From Nitrospira sp. LK70 (GTDB taxonomy: Bacteria; Nitrospirota; Nitrospiria; Nitrospirales; Nitrospiraceae), in contig PHGD01000006.1 in assembly GCA_011090425.1 (NCBI GenBank), positions 33,990 to 97,989 of the forward strand: 64,000 nt of DNA, given 5' to 3'. The notes beneath the pieces are model-generated. The model had not been told where the DNA came from, did no database searches, and saw nothing but the letters and a program-made list of their open reading frames with translations. Below are positions 25,764 to 34,070 of this stretch, piece after piece; the stretch's first letter is position 1, and every line of letters begins with the position of its first letter. The position numbers and the translations under genes are program-made.

Positions 25764-26744
25764 TCATGGTTCGGCACAACGGCGGAGGCGATCCATGATC
25801 GCGACTCCGAGCCCTTCCTCCTTGCAAGGTTCCGTATAGATCCTATCCAGACCGAGGGAGTCCAGCCTCCGGAGTGCTGCAAACAGCCGTCGTGCAGCTT
25901 CTCTCAGATCGCCCGTAGCAGATAGGACTTCAACAGCGGTAAAGCGACTGTCTCTCCGACTCGCTTGTGAGAAAACCAGCAAGCCGGCACGCTCGTCATC
26001 TTTAAGGACCGGCCTAGCCTCGGCTGATGCCAAGATGGTTACCGGGGTTTGCGTCGCGTAGTGGCGTGATAATTGTCCTGGTGCGATCGGCTTTTGGTTC
26101 ACGGACGGCGACCGGCGAATAGAACCGATGACGCTGCTGAGTTGTTCGATGGTGATGCTCCCCGGTCTCAACAATTCCGGTTGGGAACCCACCAGGGAAA
26201 CGATCGTGGATTCGACTCCAACCGGACATGGTCCTCCGTCCAGTATGAGATCCACGTTGTTCCCAAGCCCATCGACAACATGTTGAGCAGTCGTCGGGCT
26301 GACATAGCCGAAGAGATTGGCACTTGGGGCGGCAATGGGGGTGGCTGCCTCTCGGATGAAAGCTTGCGCGATCGGATGGTTCGGCATTCTGACTGCAACC
26401 GTGGAAAGTCCGGCCGTGACGAGATCTGGAACAGTCGGCTGCTTCGGCAGGACCAAAGTCAGGGGGCCTGGCCAAAACTCATCGATGAGCTTGTGGCCTA
26501 TGGGAGGCAGGGAGATGATCACAGTACCCAATTGGCTGAGATCAGCGATGTGGACGATGAGTGGGTCGAACTGGGGGCGCCGCTTGGCTTCGAAGATCTT
26601 TGCTGCTGCATCAGCATTCATCACATCGCAACCGAGTCCATAGACCGTTTCGGTTGGAAATGCGACGAGTCCACCTGTTTTGATGATCTTGCCTGCTAGC
26701 CGGATGGATTCAGAATCTGTTGCAGAGAGGATGACACCTTTCAC
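25764..26744 (-). CDS. tsaC: L-threonylcarbamoyladenylate synthase (Sua5/YwlC type)
   Basis: This enzyme makes threonylcarbamoyl-AMP for the tRNA t6A modification. The N-terminal YrdC domain has KTGGLVAFPTETVYGLGCD, KRRPQFDPLIVHI, WPGPLTLVLP and the conserved APSANLFGYVSPT. The C-terminal Sua5 domain (about residues 200-326) includes RPGSITIEQL and APGQLSRHYAT. I chose GTG 26744 because GGAGG lies 8 bases upstream; a GTG at 26792 that overlaps the cyclophilin stop has no room for its ribosome site. It is cotranscribed with the upstream cyclophilin gene. Confidence 0.9.
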   Translation of the reverse strand: MKGVILSATDSESIRLAGKIIKTGGLVAFPTETVYGLGCDVMNADAAAKIFEAKRRPQFDPLIVHIADLSQLGTVIISLPPIGHKLIDEFWPGPLTLVLPKQPTVPDLVTAGLSTVAVRMPNHPIAQAFIREAATPIAAPSANLFGYVSPTTAQHVVDGLGNNVDLILDGGPCPVGVESTIVSLVGSQPELLRPGSITIEQLSSVIGSIRRSPSVNQKPIAPGQLSRHYATQTPVTILASAEARPVLKDDERAGLLVFSQASRRDSRFTAVEVLSATGDLREAARRLFAALRRLDSLGLDRIYTEPCKEEGLGVAIMDRLRRCAEP

Positions 26745-26791
26745 ATGACTGGCCTCCGTACGTATAGGAATCCCGCACCGACCTCTGATCA

Positions 26792-27319
26792 CTACTCCTT
26801 TACGGTCATCGTAATCCTGATCGGATCGAGAGGGTTGTCTCGCTCGTCGCGAGGCACCGCGACAATCTTGTCGACCACCTCGATCCCACGAAAAACTTCT
26901 CCAAACACGGTATAGCGCCGATCTAATCCACCGTTCTCTCCTACGCAGATAAAAAATTGTGAGCCATTGTCGTTGAAGTCGCGCGTGCTGTTACTCTCGC
27001 GGGGCATTTTTGCCATGGAGACCGCCCCTCGCTTGTGCGGCCAGTCGTTTGGTTCCGGTGGAAGGAAGTAGCCAGGCCCTCCGGTGCCGTGGAGCATGCG
27101 GTCGGAAGTCTTGCTCAAGGGATCGCCGCTTTGAATGATGAATCCCGGCACTACGCGGTGGAACGTCGTGCCGTCATAGAAGCCCATCTTGACGAGATTG
27201 ATGAAGTTCTCCACATGGCGAGGTGCCGCATCGGAGTAGAAGCGAATTTTGATCTCACCGAATCTCGTGGCAATTGTGACGCGGGGATCTTTCTTTCGAA
27301 ACTCAAGTGTCATCGTCAT
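26792..27319 (-). CDS. Cyclophilin-type peptidyl-prolyl isomerase
   Basis: The cyclophilin core is clear: RHVENFINLVKMGFYDGTTF, HRVVPGFIIQSGDP, GAVSMAKMPRESNSTRD, GSQFFICVGENGGLD and YTVFGEVFRGIEVVDKI. It has no signal peptide, so it is probably cytoplasmic. A longer frame opens with a TTG at 27361, but the extra residues look unconserved; ATG 27319 (MTMTLEFRKKDPRV) is the more likely start, although its ribosome site is poor. The stop overlaps possible downstream starts of tsaC. Confidence 0.88.
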   Translation of the reverse strand: MTMTLEFRKKDPRVTIATRFGEIKIRFYSDAAPRHVENFINLVKMGFYDGTTFHRVVPGFIIQSGDPLSKTSDRMLHGTGGPGYFLPPEPNDWPHKRGAVSMAKMPRESNSTRDFNDNGSQFFICVGENGGLDRRYTVFGEVFRGIEVVDKIVAVPRDERDNPLDPIRITMTVKE

Positions 27320-27414
27320 GAATGTAGCAAGACGGTCTTCATAGTGACAAGGTCTTACCAACAGGGCCGAGTTCCGTCTGCTGAGTCCCGAGCGTACGGC
27401 TCAGTCCTCACGTC

Positions 27415-28764
27415 TCAGCGCTCAGCGCCGTCTTTTACGAGTCCATCTCCAGGCCTGATGCGCAACCAGATGATTCCACCGGCCAGGGAAATGAAGGCGG
27501 CGAGACCGAGAGAAGCCCCCCAACCCCACTGTTGGGCGAGCCAGGGCGTGACTGTCGGAGAAATCGCTCCGCCGAGATTGGCACCCATATTCATGAGACC
27601 TGAGAGGCTTCCGGCATGGGTCGGTGACAGATCGCTTGCCGAAGACCAATAGGCACCGATCGTGAAGTACAGCCATCCGGCACCCAGTGATAAGCTGGCG
27701 ATGGCGAGATAGGGAGATTCTACAGCGGCACCCAAGGCGATGGAGCCGGCGGCCAGCCCCATCCCAGTCATCCCCACGATCCTGCGTCCCTTGGTGATGC
27801 CATGCCGCATGGCCAATCGATCGGTGACCCATCCACCAAGCGGGCATGCTACAAGGATGGCAAGGAAAGGGGCGGCAGCAAACAACCCACCTCGTAGAAC
27901 GTTGAATCCGCGCTCATTGACGAGATAGAGATAGAACCAAGACATGTAGACATAGGCGACATAGCCCAAGCATCCGTAGCTCAGCATCAGCCACCAAACG
28001 CTCGGTGTCCTTCGCAGGATAGCCCACGGGGTTGAAGGATGCATTGGAGCGGCTGGAGTCGTGGACGAGGCTGCTTCGCCATGAATGTGCCATGGGTGAA
28101 GGGATGGGCGATCGGCAGCCAAGAACCACCAAATGACTGCAAGGGCGAACCCTATTCCACTTGAAAGATAAAAGGCAGATTGCCAACCGTAGTTGACCAT
28201 AATCCAAGCCGTGACCGGCGGGGTGATCGCTGCACCGATCCCGATTCCGCCGATAGCGATGCCGATACCGAGACCGCGTTCATGAGCGGGAAGCCAGTCG
28301 GTGACTGTTCGATTAAAGGTCGGCAATGCCGCTGCCTCGCCAATCCCGAGAAGAAATCTGACAAGGGCCAGTGCACCGACGATTCCGAGCGGCGCGGCCA
28401 GGAAAGAAGTGGCGGCAATGGCCGTCCAGGCGGTAAAGCAGGACCACCAGATCAGTGCGATCATGAGGACGACGCGGATGCCCCATCGATCACCGAGCCA
28501 TCCCCCGGGAATCTGGAACAAGGCATACCCGATGACGAAGGCGGAGAAGACAAATCCCATCTCCTGCTCAGTAAGCCCCAACGCCGGCATCATCTGCCGT
28601 GCGGTGACCGAAATGTTGACGCGATCGATGTACGTGACGACACTGATGGCAAAGAGAAGCCCCAGAATCAGCCAACGCAGAGGCGAAGGTGGTGCGGTGG
28701 CTTCTCGATTCGTGAAGGTCTTCTCGCTCACCGGAGGTTCACTACGAGATTCATCCAGATTCAT
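27415..28764 (-). CDS. MFS transporter, anion:cation symporter-like (449 aa)
   Basis: Twelve hydrophobic segments are visible. The start of the core, LFAISVVTYIDRVNISVTA, and the loop FQIPGGWLGDRWG are typical of the ACS family (sugar acid, phthalate and hexuronate-type permeases). A central hydrophilic loop is at about 220-245. The substrate cannot be assigned. The FKBP gene lies upstream on the same strand, separated by a hairpin that is probably a terminator. Confidence 0.83.
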   Translation of the reverse strand: MNLDESRSEPPVSEKTFTNREATAPPSPLRWLILGLLFAISVVTYIDRVNISVTARQMMPALGLTEQEMGFVFSAFVIGYALFQIPGGWLGDRWGIRVVLMIALIWWSCFTAWTAIAATSFLAAPLGIVGALALVRFLLGIGEAAALPTFNRTVTDWLPAHERGLGIGIAIGGIGIGAAITPPVTAWIMVNYGWQSAFYLSSGIGFALAVIWWFLAADRPSLHPWHIHGEAASSTTPAAPMHPSTPWAILRRTPSVWWLMLSYGCLGYVAYVYMSWFYLYLVNERGFNVLRGGLFAAAPFLAILVACPLGGWVTDRLAMRHGITKGRRIVGMTGMGLAAGSIALGAAVESPYLAIASLSLGAGWLYFTIGAYWSSASDLSPTHAGSLSGLMNMGANLGGAISPTVTPWLAQQWGWGASLGLAAFISLAGGIIWLRIRPGDGLVKDGAER

Positions 28765-28816
28765 TGGAACGGTGGTCGTTGTTGGGTTCGGCAGGCGTCG
28801 GGGGATTGAAGAGCTT

Positions 28817-28838
28817 GCCGCCTCTTTGCAGAGGCGGC
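28817..28838 (-). terminator. Hairpin terminator after the FKBP gene
   Basis: A perfect 9-bp stem (GCCGCCTCT / AGAGGCGGC, loop of 4) starts 12 bases after the FKBP stop on the minus strand. A T-run is weak (the following bases are AAGCTCTTC), so it may act with Rho or as an mRNA-stabilising hairpin. Confidence 0.5.
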
Positions 28839-28850
28839 ACAGCGAAGTGG

Positions 28851-29528
28851 TCAGTTGGTGACGATGTCGAGTAACTCGACTTCAAAGACCAAGGTGGCTC
28901 CCGGTTTGATGGTCGGCGGCGACCCGCCGTCGCCATAGGCCAGATTGGAGGGACAGACCAGCCGGCTTTTTCCTCCGACTTTGATCTGTTGAACCCCCTC
29001 CGTCCAACACTTAATGACTTTGTTCAGCGGAAATGTCGCCGGCTCCCCTCGCTTGATGGAACTGTCAAATACCGTCCCATCGGTCAACGTACCATGGTAA
29101 TGAACCTTGACCGTATCCGTTGCCTTTGGTGTGGCTCCGGTGCCGGGCTTGATGGTGGTGATGACGATCCCTGACTCCGTCCTCGTCGCTCCCTTTTCCG
29201 AAGCCGCTTTTGCCGTGAACGCAGCGCCTGCCTTCTTCTCACTTTCGGCTGCGACAGCCACGCGAGACTGTTGCAGCTGTTGAATCTTGGGCCCAAATGT
29301 TTGGAGGTCGACTTTTTGAGGGCGCTTCAGTACGCCGTCAGTGATGCCGTTCTTGACCATATCGAGTTCGGTCTCGCTTAAGGCAAAGGTCCCCAACGAT
29401 TGGCTGATGGCCAACCCAAGTGCATACAAGGTTTTCTGATCATCATTTACCGGATCTGGTGAGGCAGCCGATAGCGGGGCTGTGAGAAGGAGAAACCCTA
29501 CGGCAAAACATAATAGACGAGATCTCAT
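28851..29528 (-). CDS. FKBP-type peptidyl-prolyl isomerase, secreted (225 aa)
   Basis: A signal peptide (LLCFAVGFLLLTAPLSAA) is followed by an FKBP_N dimerisation region (LYALGLAISQSLGTF, MVKNGITDGVL) and an FKBP domain from about 115 (VKVHYHGTLTDGTVFDSS, WTEGVQQIKVGGKSRLVCP, LAYGDGG, LVFEVELLDI). This layout is that of periplasmic FkpA/Mip folding catalysts. It is probably monocistronic given the hairpin downstream. Confidence 0.88.
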   Translation of the reverse strand: MRSRLLCFAVGFLLLTAPLSAASPDPVNDDQKTLYALGLAISQSLGTFALSETELDMVKNGITDGVLKRPQKVDLQTFGPKIQQLQQSRVAVAAESEKKAGAAFTAKAASEKGATRTESGIVITTIKPGTGATPKATDTVKVHYHGTLTDGTVFDSSIKRGEPATFPLNKVIKCWTEGVQQIKVGGKSRLVCPSNLAYGDGGSPPTIKPGATLVFEVELLDIVTN

Positions 29529-29682
29529 GGAGTCGTGGTCCTTTCTTGTGATGAGGTGTGGGCGAATGTGGTCCGTAAGAATACGATAGGCTTTCCGATC
29601 TCACAACAGAAATCTCACTGAAAATAGGTACCGATCAGCGAGGCGAGATTCTATGCTTCGCACAAATACAAGCTGATGACGG

Positions 29683-29775
29683 TGGCGGAGAGGGAGGGAT
29701 TTGAACCCTCGGTAGAGATTTTGTCCCTACGACGGTTTAGCAAACCGTTGCCTTCGGCCACTCGGCCACCTCTCC
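29683..29775 (-). tRNA. tRNA-Ser (GCU anticodon)
   Basis: Read on the minus strand, the acceptor 5' strand GGAGAGG (29775-29769) pairs with CCTCTCC near 29687-29693; the discriminator G and an encoded CCA (29685-29683) follow. The anticodon loop reads TTTGCTAAA in an ACGG stem context, giving GCU. A long variable arm (TAGGGACAAAATCTCTA) and the T-arm GGGTTCAAATCCC are typical of class II tRNA-Ser. Confidence 0.95.
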
Positions 29776-30036
29776 ACGTCATCATTAAAAGGATCACGCC
29801 GCATCCACGGCGGAAAGTGTCGCCAGGGCGGGAGTCACCGACGAAGCGGCATCATACCTCAGCCTGTGGGAAGCGTACAAGAGAGGAATGCTGCTTCGGC
29901 TCAATACGGCACCTCATCTCCAAGCGGTTTTCGATAGGCCTGTGTTGCCGGCAGGTTCAGGAGCAAGTCGTCGCATTTCATCGACAAACAGGGGTGTCAA
30001 AAGGTGATGAACGGACGGACTCACGCAGAGACATTT

Positions 30037-30327
30037 TTACGGAGTCTGAGGCGGGTGTTGCTGGATAGGGGATTGCCAGGGTGATCGATCATTCTTAGCA
30101 GGCCAGGTGATCAGCTCGAAGAATTTTTGCAGGAGGCTCGCCGATCGGACTGCAGTTATAGGGTTTTTCTGAAATGAGCTGGATTCGTCTTCATTGTTCA
30201 GAAGCGGGATCGCATAGCGAAGTTCGACATGGCTTGGTCGTACGACACCGCTGAGGGCCAGCATGTGAAGGGCCTTCCGCTTTTGGCGAGTGCCCTCGAT
30301 ATACGATCGCAGTTGACGAAGCCGCAT
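30037..30327 (-). CDS. Small hypothetical protein (96 aa)
   Basis: GGAGGTG lies 5 bases before the ATG, a strong ribosome site that supports a real gene. The protein is basic with a helix-prone N-terminus (LRQLRSYIEGTRQKRKALHM) and no recognisable domain. It sits 39 bp after the zinc-ribbon protein gene on the same strand and may be cotranscribed. Function unknown. Confidence 0.5.
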   Translation of the reverse strand: MRLRQLRSYIEGTRQKRKALHMLALSGVVRPSHVELRYAIPLLNNEDESSSFQKNPITAVRSASLLQKFFELITWPAKNDRSPWQSPIQQHPPQTP

Positions 30328-30366
30328 ACGGTCACCTCCGGTTTCGTTAGCCCAAATTGGTCGAAG

Positions 30367-30567
30367 TCAGATCCACAGGACGCTCTTGAAGTCCGTGTCC
30401 AGGCTTCGCGGATGGCCGCATTGGCGGCAACGAACGAATAGACTCGAGTCGTCAGGTGTCCCGGAAACTCGAAGGACAAGTTGGTAGGTCTTTCCTCCAC
30501 AGAAAGGGCACGCTTTCCCAGGAAGGTTCTGCCGTACAGGTCCTAGTCGGTTGAGTTGTTTGTCCAT
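30367..30567 (-). CDS. Small zinc-ribbon protein (66 aa)
   Basis: Two cysteine pairs, CPFCGG and CRQCG, are spaced as in a zinc ribbon. The rest is basic and short. The ribosome site is poor (GGGGGTGG close to the ATG). Such proteins often bind nucleic acids or partner proteins; the role here is unknown. It precedes the small gene at 30037-30327 on the same strand. Confidence 0.55.
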   Translation of the reverse strand: MDKQLNRLGPVRQNLPGKACPFCGGKTYQLVLRVSGTPDDSSLFVRCRQCGHPRSLDTDFKSVLWI

Positions 30568-30730
30568 TATCCACCCCCAATCCGTTCGCTATCTTGTGAT
30601 CGGTTCGATGTCAGAATAGGGCGATACTCGGTGCGAGGGAAATACCGTGAATGCATGCTCATATCGAGCCAAAGAGGACTGATCGATCGTGGCTGCACCA
30701 TCAGTCGTCACCGGAAGAAGCAAAAAACTA

Positions 30731-30810
30731 GGTGAAGGGAGATTTCTTCTGGAGGGAGAAGAAATCTCTTGCTGTTCGCGGGTGGGCATCCGCGAACAGC
30801 CACCTTCACC
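30731..30810. repeat. Nested inverted repeats: three-way-junction element
   Basis: An outer stem GGTGAAGG (30731-30738) pairs with CCTTCACC (30803-30810). Inside it are two perfect hairpins: a 12-bp stem GAGATTTCTTCT / AGAAGAAATCTC (30739-30768, loop of 6) and an 11-bp stem GCTGTTCGCGG / CCGCGAACAGC (30771-30800, loop of 8). The junctions are only 0, 2 and 2 bases long. It lies in a 327-bp gene-free stretch between the PilZ-like and zinc-ribbon genes, both on the minus strand. No T-run follows on either strand, so it is not a plain terminator. Confidence 0.8.
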
Positions 30811-30894
30811 CAGGTATTATTTCATCAAATGCTTTTGTCCATGACAAGCTCGTAGTTGTCCTAGTCTGACGGCCGCTGAACTTTAGAGTTACTG

Positions 30895-31251
30895 TCATGC
30901 GCGAATCATGATTTGTCCGTCCATCTTCGCTGATGCCGGCAAGGTGTTTTCTGCGGAAGCCACGAACTGCCGGAGCCGCGCTTGGTCCGTAGGTGAAACA
31001 AGAAGCAGCTCGATCTTGATCCACTCATTCTTGACCCACTGCACCTCCGCCAGTTCGATCGCGCTATAAGCGTTGTCCTCGGGAAACCACAGACGGAGTT
31101 TGACATAATCTCCCGGCCGTAGTTTTTCAGGATTTAGGATGACCGGATGAGAAGACGATAATTCATACACGCAACCATCGCCCCTCAAACCGTCGCGTCC
31201 CGGTGAAAGCATACAATCGATCCCAATTTTTGATAGGAGTCCTGGAGGCAT
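30895..31251 (-). CDS. PilZ-like domain protein (118 aa)
   Basis: GGAGAG precedes the ATG. The arrangement GDGCVYELSSSH, RPGDYVKLRLWFPE and IELAEVQWVKNEWIKIELL matches the beta-barrel of PilZ-like proteins, many of which bind cyclic di-GMP. The canonical R-x3-R and D/N-x-S-x-x-G motifs are not clear, so ligand binding is uncertain. It appears to be monocistronic. Confidence 0.6.
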   Translation of the reverse strand: MPPGLLSKIGIDCMLSPGRDGLRGDGCVYELSSSHPVILNPEKLRPGDYVKLRLWFPEDNAYSAIELAEVQWVKNEWIKIELLLVSPTDQARLRQFVASAENTLPASAKMDGQIMIRA

Positions 31252-31633
31252 GCTCTCTCCTCTCGTGAAAAATCTGAACAGTGAGGATACCGTAATACAG
31301 GAGTGAGAGTTAGGGCTACTAGCCTGGCAGGTGGAAAGACCTAACTAAAGAGGCATGCATCATGATTCTCGTATATTGCAGAATAAAGCACGCCATGTGC
31401 CCATAAACATTTTAAAAACTAATGCTTTATGAATCTCATCTGATGCTATGAGGCCTTACTGGAATCATGTAATCCGCTGTTATCTCCTTGTCGGCAGCCA
31501 GATGACATCGGTTGGGCTAACTTTCCATTGTTACATCTGATTAGGGTGTTTGATCATAACCGTCTGCCTAATTGCCTGGGTGAATATAGATGATGTCCCT
31601 GAATCGCCCACGTCTGAAGTAAAGCAGCTCTCC
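31252..31633. other. AT-rich intergenic stretch, no gene seen
   Basis: This 382-bp gap lies upstream of the PilZ-like gene and downstream of NDH-2. It is richer in A/T than the surroundings (about 31350-31560). I see no reading frame with a credible ribosome site and no strong hairpin; it may contain the promoter of the PilZ-like gene. Confidence 0.5.
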
Positions 31634-32944
31634 CTAATCCTGTGTGCGGTCTTTAATGCCTCGCTCATGCCCATGGTCTGTTGAGGGGCTGTTGCGAGGG
31701 GAAGAAGGCCGCTCAAAAAGCAACCTTGCTCCAGGCTTGAAGGTGAGATAGTACCAGACCCATTCCGACATCACTCGGAATCGGTTTCGGAAGCCGATCA
31801 AGAAGAAAATATGCACCACGCACCAGAGCAGCCAGGCGAAGAGTCCTGAAACATGGAGCCAGCCGAATTGCGCCACGGCTTGCGCGCGGCCGATCGTCGC
31901 CAGCATGCCACGGTCTGTATAGGCAAACGGTTGGCGCCGGTCTGGATCAATGTCATCATTGATGAGATGGGCGACATAATGACCCTGTTGCATGGCCACA
32001 GGAGCTAAGCCAGGCAATGGTTTTCCATCGTTGCCCACGCAATGTGCCGCGTCGCCGATCACGAAGATCGAGGAATCATCCGGGATCGTCAGATCCGGTC
32101 GTACCTTGACACGGCCGTACGAATCCTGAGGAGCCGAGAGCGTACTCAAAAGAGGCGCAGCTCTGTTGCCGGCCGCCCAAATAATGTTGGTCGAAGCGAC
32201 CCACTCCTGTCCGATCATCACACCGTCGGCGTGAATGGTGCTCACCGGGCTGTTCAACTTGATCTTCACGCCCATGCGAGCGAGGGCACCGGCGGCCTTT
32301 GCGGAAAGTTTGGCGTCGAACCCTGGCAGAAGGCGCGAGCCCGCTTCCACGAGCAGGATAGAGAGATTCTCAAGGCGCAAAGCCGGAAAGTCAGGACCCA
32401 TGGCCTTTCTTCCGATCTCAGCCAGCGCACCAGCCAACTCGACTCCTGTGGGGCCACCTCCGACGATAACGAACGTGAGAGGACGGTCTCGCACGCCGGT
32501 CACAAGTCTCCGGCGTTCGGCGTTCTCAAATGTGAGGAGCATCTGCTCACGCACTTGGATGGCATCGGTCATCGTCTTGAGACCAGGCGCAAACGATTCC
32601 CACTCATCGTGCCCCAAATAGGCATGGCGGGATCCAGGAGCGGCAATCAAGACATCGAAGGTAATCGGCGTATTCTCCCGCAGGTGTACCATCCGAGCCG
32701 CCCGATCGATTGATACCACGTCATCCATTAGGACCCGGACGTTGGGGTGCGACCGAAAGAGCGTGCGCAAGGGCCAAGCGATATCACTGGGCGACAGCGC
32801 GGCCGTAGCCACCTGATAGAGCAGTGGTTGAAATAGGTGGTGATTCGTGCGGTCGATGAGAATGACCTCTGCCTGGCGTAAGGAACGGGCGGCCGTCAGA
32901 CCTCCGAACCCGCCCCCGATAATGACGACCTGTGTGCGAGTCAT
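31634..32944 (-). CDS. ndh: Type II NADH dehydrogenase (NDH-2) family oxidoreductase
   Basis: The 436-residue protein has the first dinucleotide-binding motif VVIIGGGFGGLTAARSL at the N-terminus, the second in FVIVGGGPTGVELAG (about residue 160), the quinone-site region QPLLYQVATAALSPSDIAWP, and a FAD-binding end region FVIGDAAHC with PVAMQQGHYVAHL. The hydrophobic C-terminus (LFAWLLWCVVHIFFLIGF) anchors it to the membrane. It transfers electrons from NAD(P)H to quinone without pumping. A decayed paralog lies about 500 bp upstream. Confidence 0.9.
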   Translation of the reverse strand: MTRTQVVIIGGGFGGLTAARSLRQAEVILIDRTNHHLFQPLLYQVATAALSPSDIAWPLRTLFRSHPNVRVLMDDVVSIDRAARMVHLRENTPITFDVLIAAPGSRHAYLGHDEWESFAPGLKTMTDAIQVREQMLLTFENAERRRLVTGVRDRPLTFVIVGGGPTGVELAGALAEIGRKAMGPDFPALRLENLSILLVEAGSRLLPGFDAKLSAKAAGALARMGVKIKLNSPVSTIHADGVMIGQEWVASTNIIWAAGNRAAPLLSTLSAPQDSYGRVKVRPDLTIPDDSSIFVIGDAAHCVGNDGKPLPGLAPVAMQQGHYVAHLINDDIDPDRRQPFAYTDRGMLATIGRAQAVAQFGWLHVSGLFAWLLWCVVHIFFLIGFRNRFRVMSEWVWYYLTFKPGARLLFERPSSPRNSPSTDHGHERGIKDRTQD

Positions 32945-33063
32945 AGAATGGAATAAGGAGGCGAGCTATGTGCGATAGGGAACAGTGTTAATGGGTTCAG
33001 CGTGAGCATGTGCAGGTCGGTGACGAGCCATCCGGATGTCGCGAAACAAGGTTCATGATCAGG

Positions 33064-33192
33064 TCACAGAACCAACGCGGCTCTTCCCGCAAATACCAGA
33101 TCGTATCCGTTGGCCAGGCTAACTTCCTGCAGATTGTGAGGGAACAGCCTGGCGGGGGGAGCGCACCTTTGATTCCTGCGTTTGACGGCCAT
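33064..33192 (-). CDS. Possible small protein (42 aa)
   Basis: GGGAGG lies 6 bases before an ATG at 33192, a good ribosome site. The 42-residue product starts MAVKRRNQRCAPPAR and ends hydrophobic (LVFAGRAALVL). No homology is recognised. It is upstream of NDH-2 on the same strand. Evidence is limited to the ribosome site. Confidence 0.3.
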   Translation of the reverse strand: MAVKRRNQRCAPPARLFPHNLQEVSLANGYDLVFAGRAALVL

Positions 33193-33352
33193 GCAAGACC
33201 TCCCTGCATGTTACGCTCAACTTTCCACTTGCAAGGTCCAAAGCTGACATATCACAAGATGGCATATTTCCATACGACAGTGCACGCATTACCTTACCTC
33301 GCAGAAGCAATCCGATACCACCTCCCTCTTATCGATTGAAGGGAGTCACGTC

Positions 33353-33400
33353 ATGGCAACGAAGAAAACCGCAACCGTCACCGGTGCAGTGAAATGGTAG
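33353..33400 (+). pseudogene. Truncated cold-shock protein gene (first 15 codons)
   Basis: After GAAGGGAG, the ATG at 33353 opens a frame reading MATKKTATVTGAVKW and then TAG. This is the start of a CspA-type protein (the next residues would be F-N). The gene is cut exactly where the NDH-2 remnant on the other strand begins, so a rearrangement joined the two broken genes. Confidence 0.6.
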
Positions 33401-33663
33401 GTGCTGTTGAGAGGTGAGGATAATCCGGCCCCATGGCCTTTCTCCCGATCTCGAGAAGTGAACCGACTAACTCGACTCCCATGACGCCTCCTCCAACGAT
33501 CACGAAGGTAAGGCGATTTTGCGTACCCGTCTCGGCTCGTTGCCGTTCCGCCATCTCAAATGCGAGCAACATCTGCCAGGCTGACCTCAGCCCCGGGTAG
33601 GAAACGCGCCGCTGTCATGCCTCCAAACGAGCATCCGGTAATGACGACGCGTTTTCGAGTCAT
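33378..33663 (-). pseudogene. Decayed NDH-2 paralog with internal deletion
   Basis: On the minus strand the ATG at 33661-33663 begins MTRKRVVITGCSFGGMTAAR, matching the N-terminus of the intact NDH-2 at 31634-32944, and goes on to FLPGAEVSLADVARI before a stop. In another frame MLLAFEMAERQRAETG and LTFVIVGGGVMGVELVG follow, ending at GRKAMGPDYPH; these match residues about 150-200 of the intact protein. About 120 codons between the two parts and everything C-terminal are missing. Confidence 0.8.
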
Positions 33664-34070
33664 GGGCTTGAATCAGGAGGCACGACTACCTACGAAAACG
33701 GATCGGCTTCACCGCAGGAATGAAGCGCCCCCGGTGGTCTGCTACACAGCCTGCCACGGTCGTTGTGATCAATGCCAACAGAAGCAGTTCCATGTCTCAC
33801 CTCCTGATAATTGTTCAACGCAATAAGTGATGAAAGAAGAATACGTCCGAATACAAGCTACGCACCAAGGAGAAGGCTGCCGAAGAATTCCTCTAAACCC
33901 GCTGGAACGCTTTCTCTATGGATCGGCAGGCCCGAGTGTTTTCTTGAGTCCGTTGGTGACAATGCTCCAATAGCTTAGGCGGCGGTATTGGTGCTGCTAC
34001 ACTTACCTCATCGCACACGACTTTCATATGTCGGTTTCATCGCATGGAGAGAGGAAAAGGAGTACATCTC

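Noticed and set aside
29676..30068. A 130-codon frame covering the tRNA-Ser gene
   Set aside because: It reads through a tRNA and lacks a plausible start signal.
33010..33339. A 109-codon frame on the plus strand
   Set aside because: No ribosome site and the region overlaps a minus-strand frame with a better start signal; composition looks noncoding.
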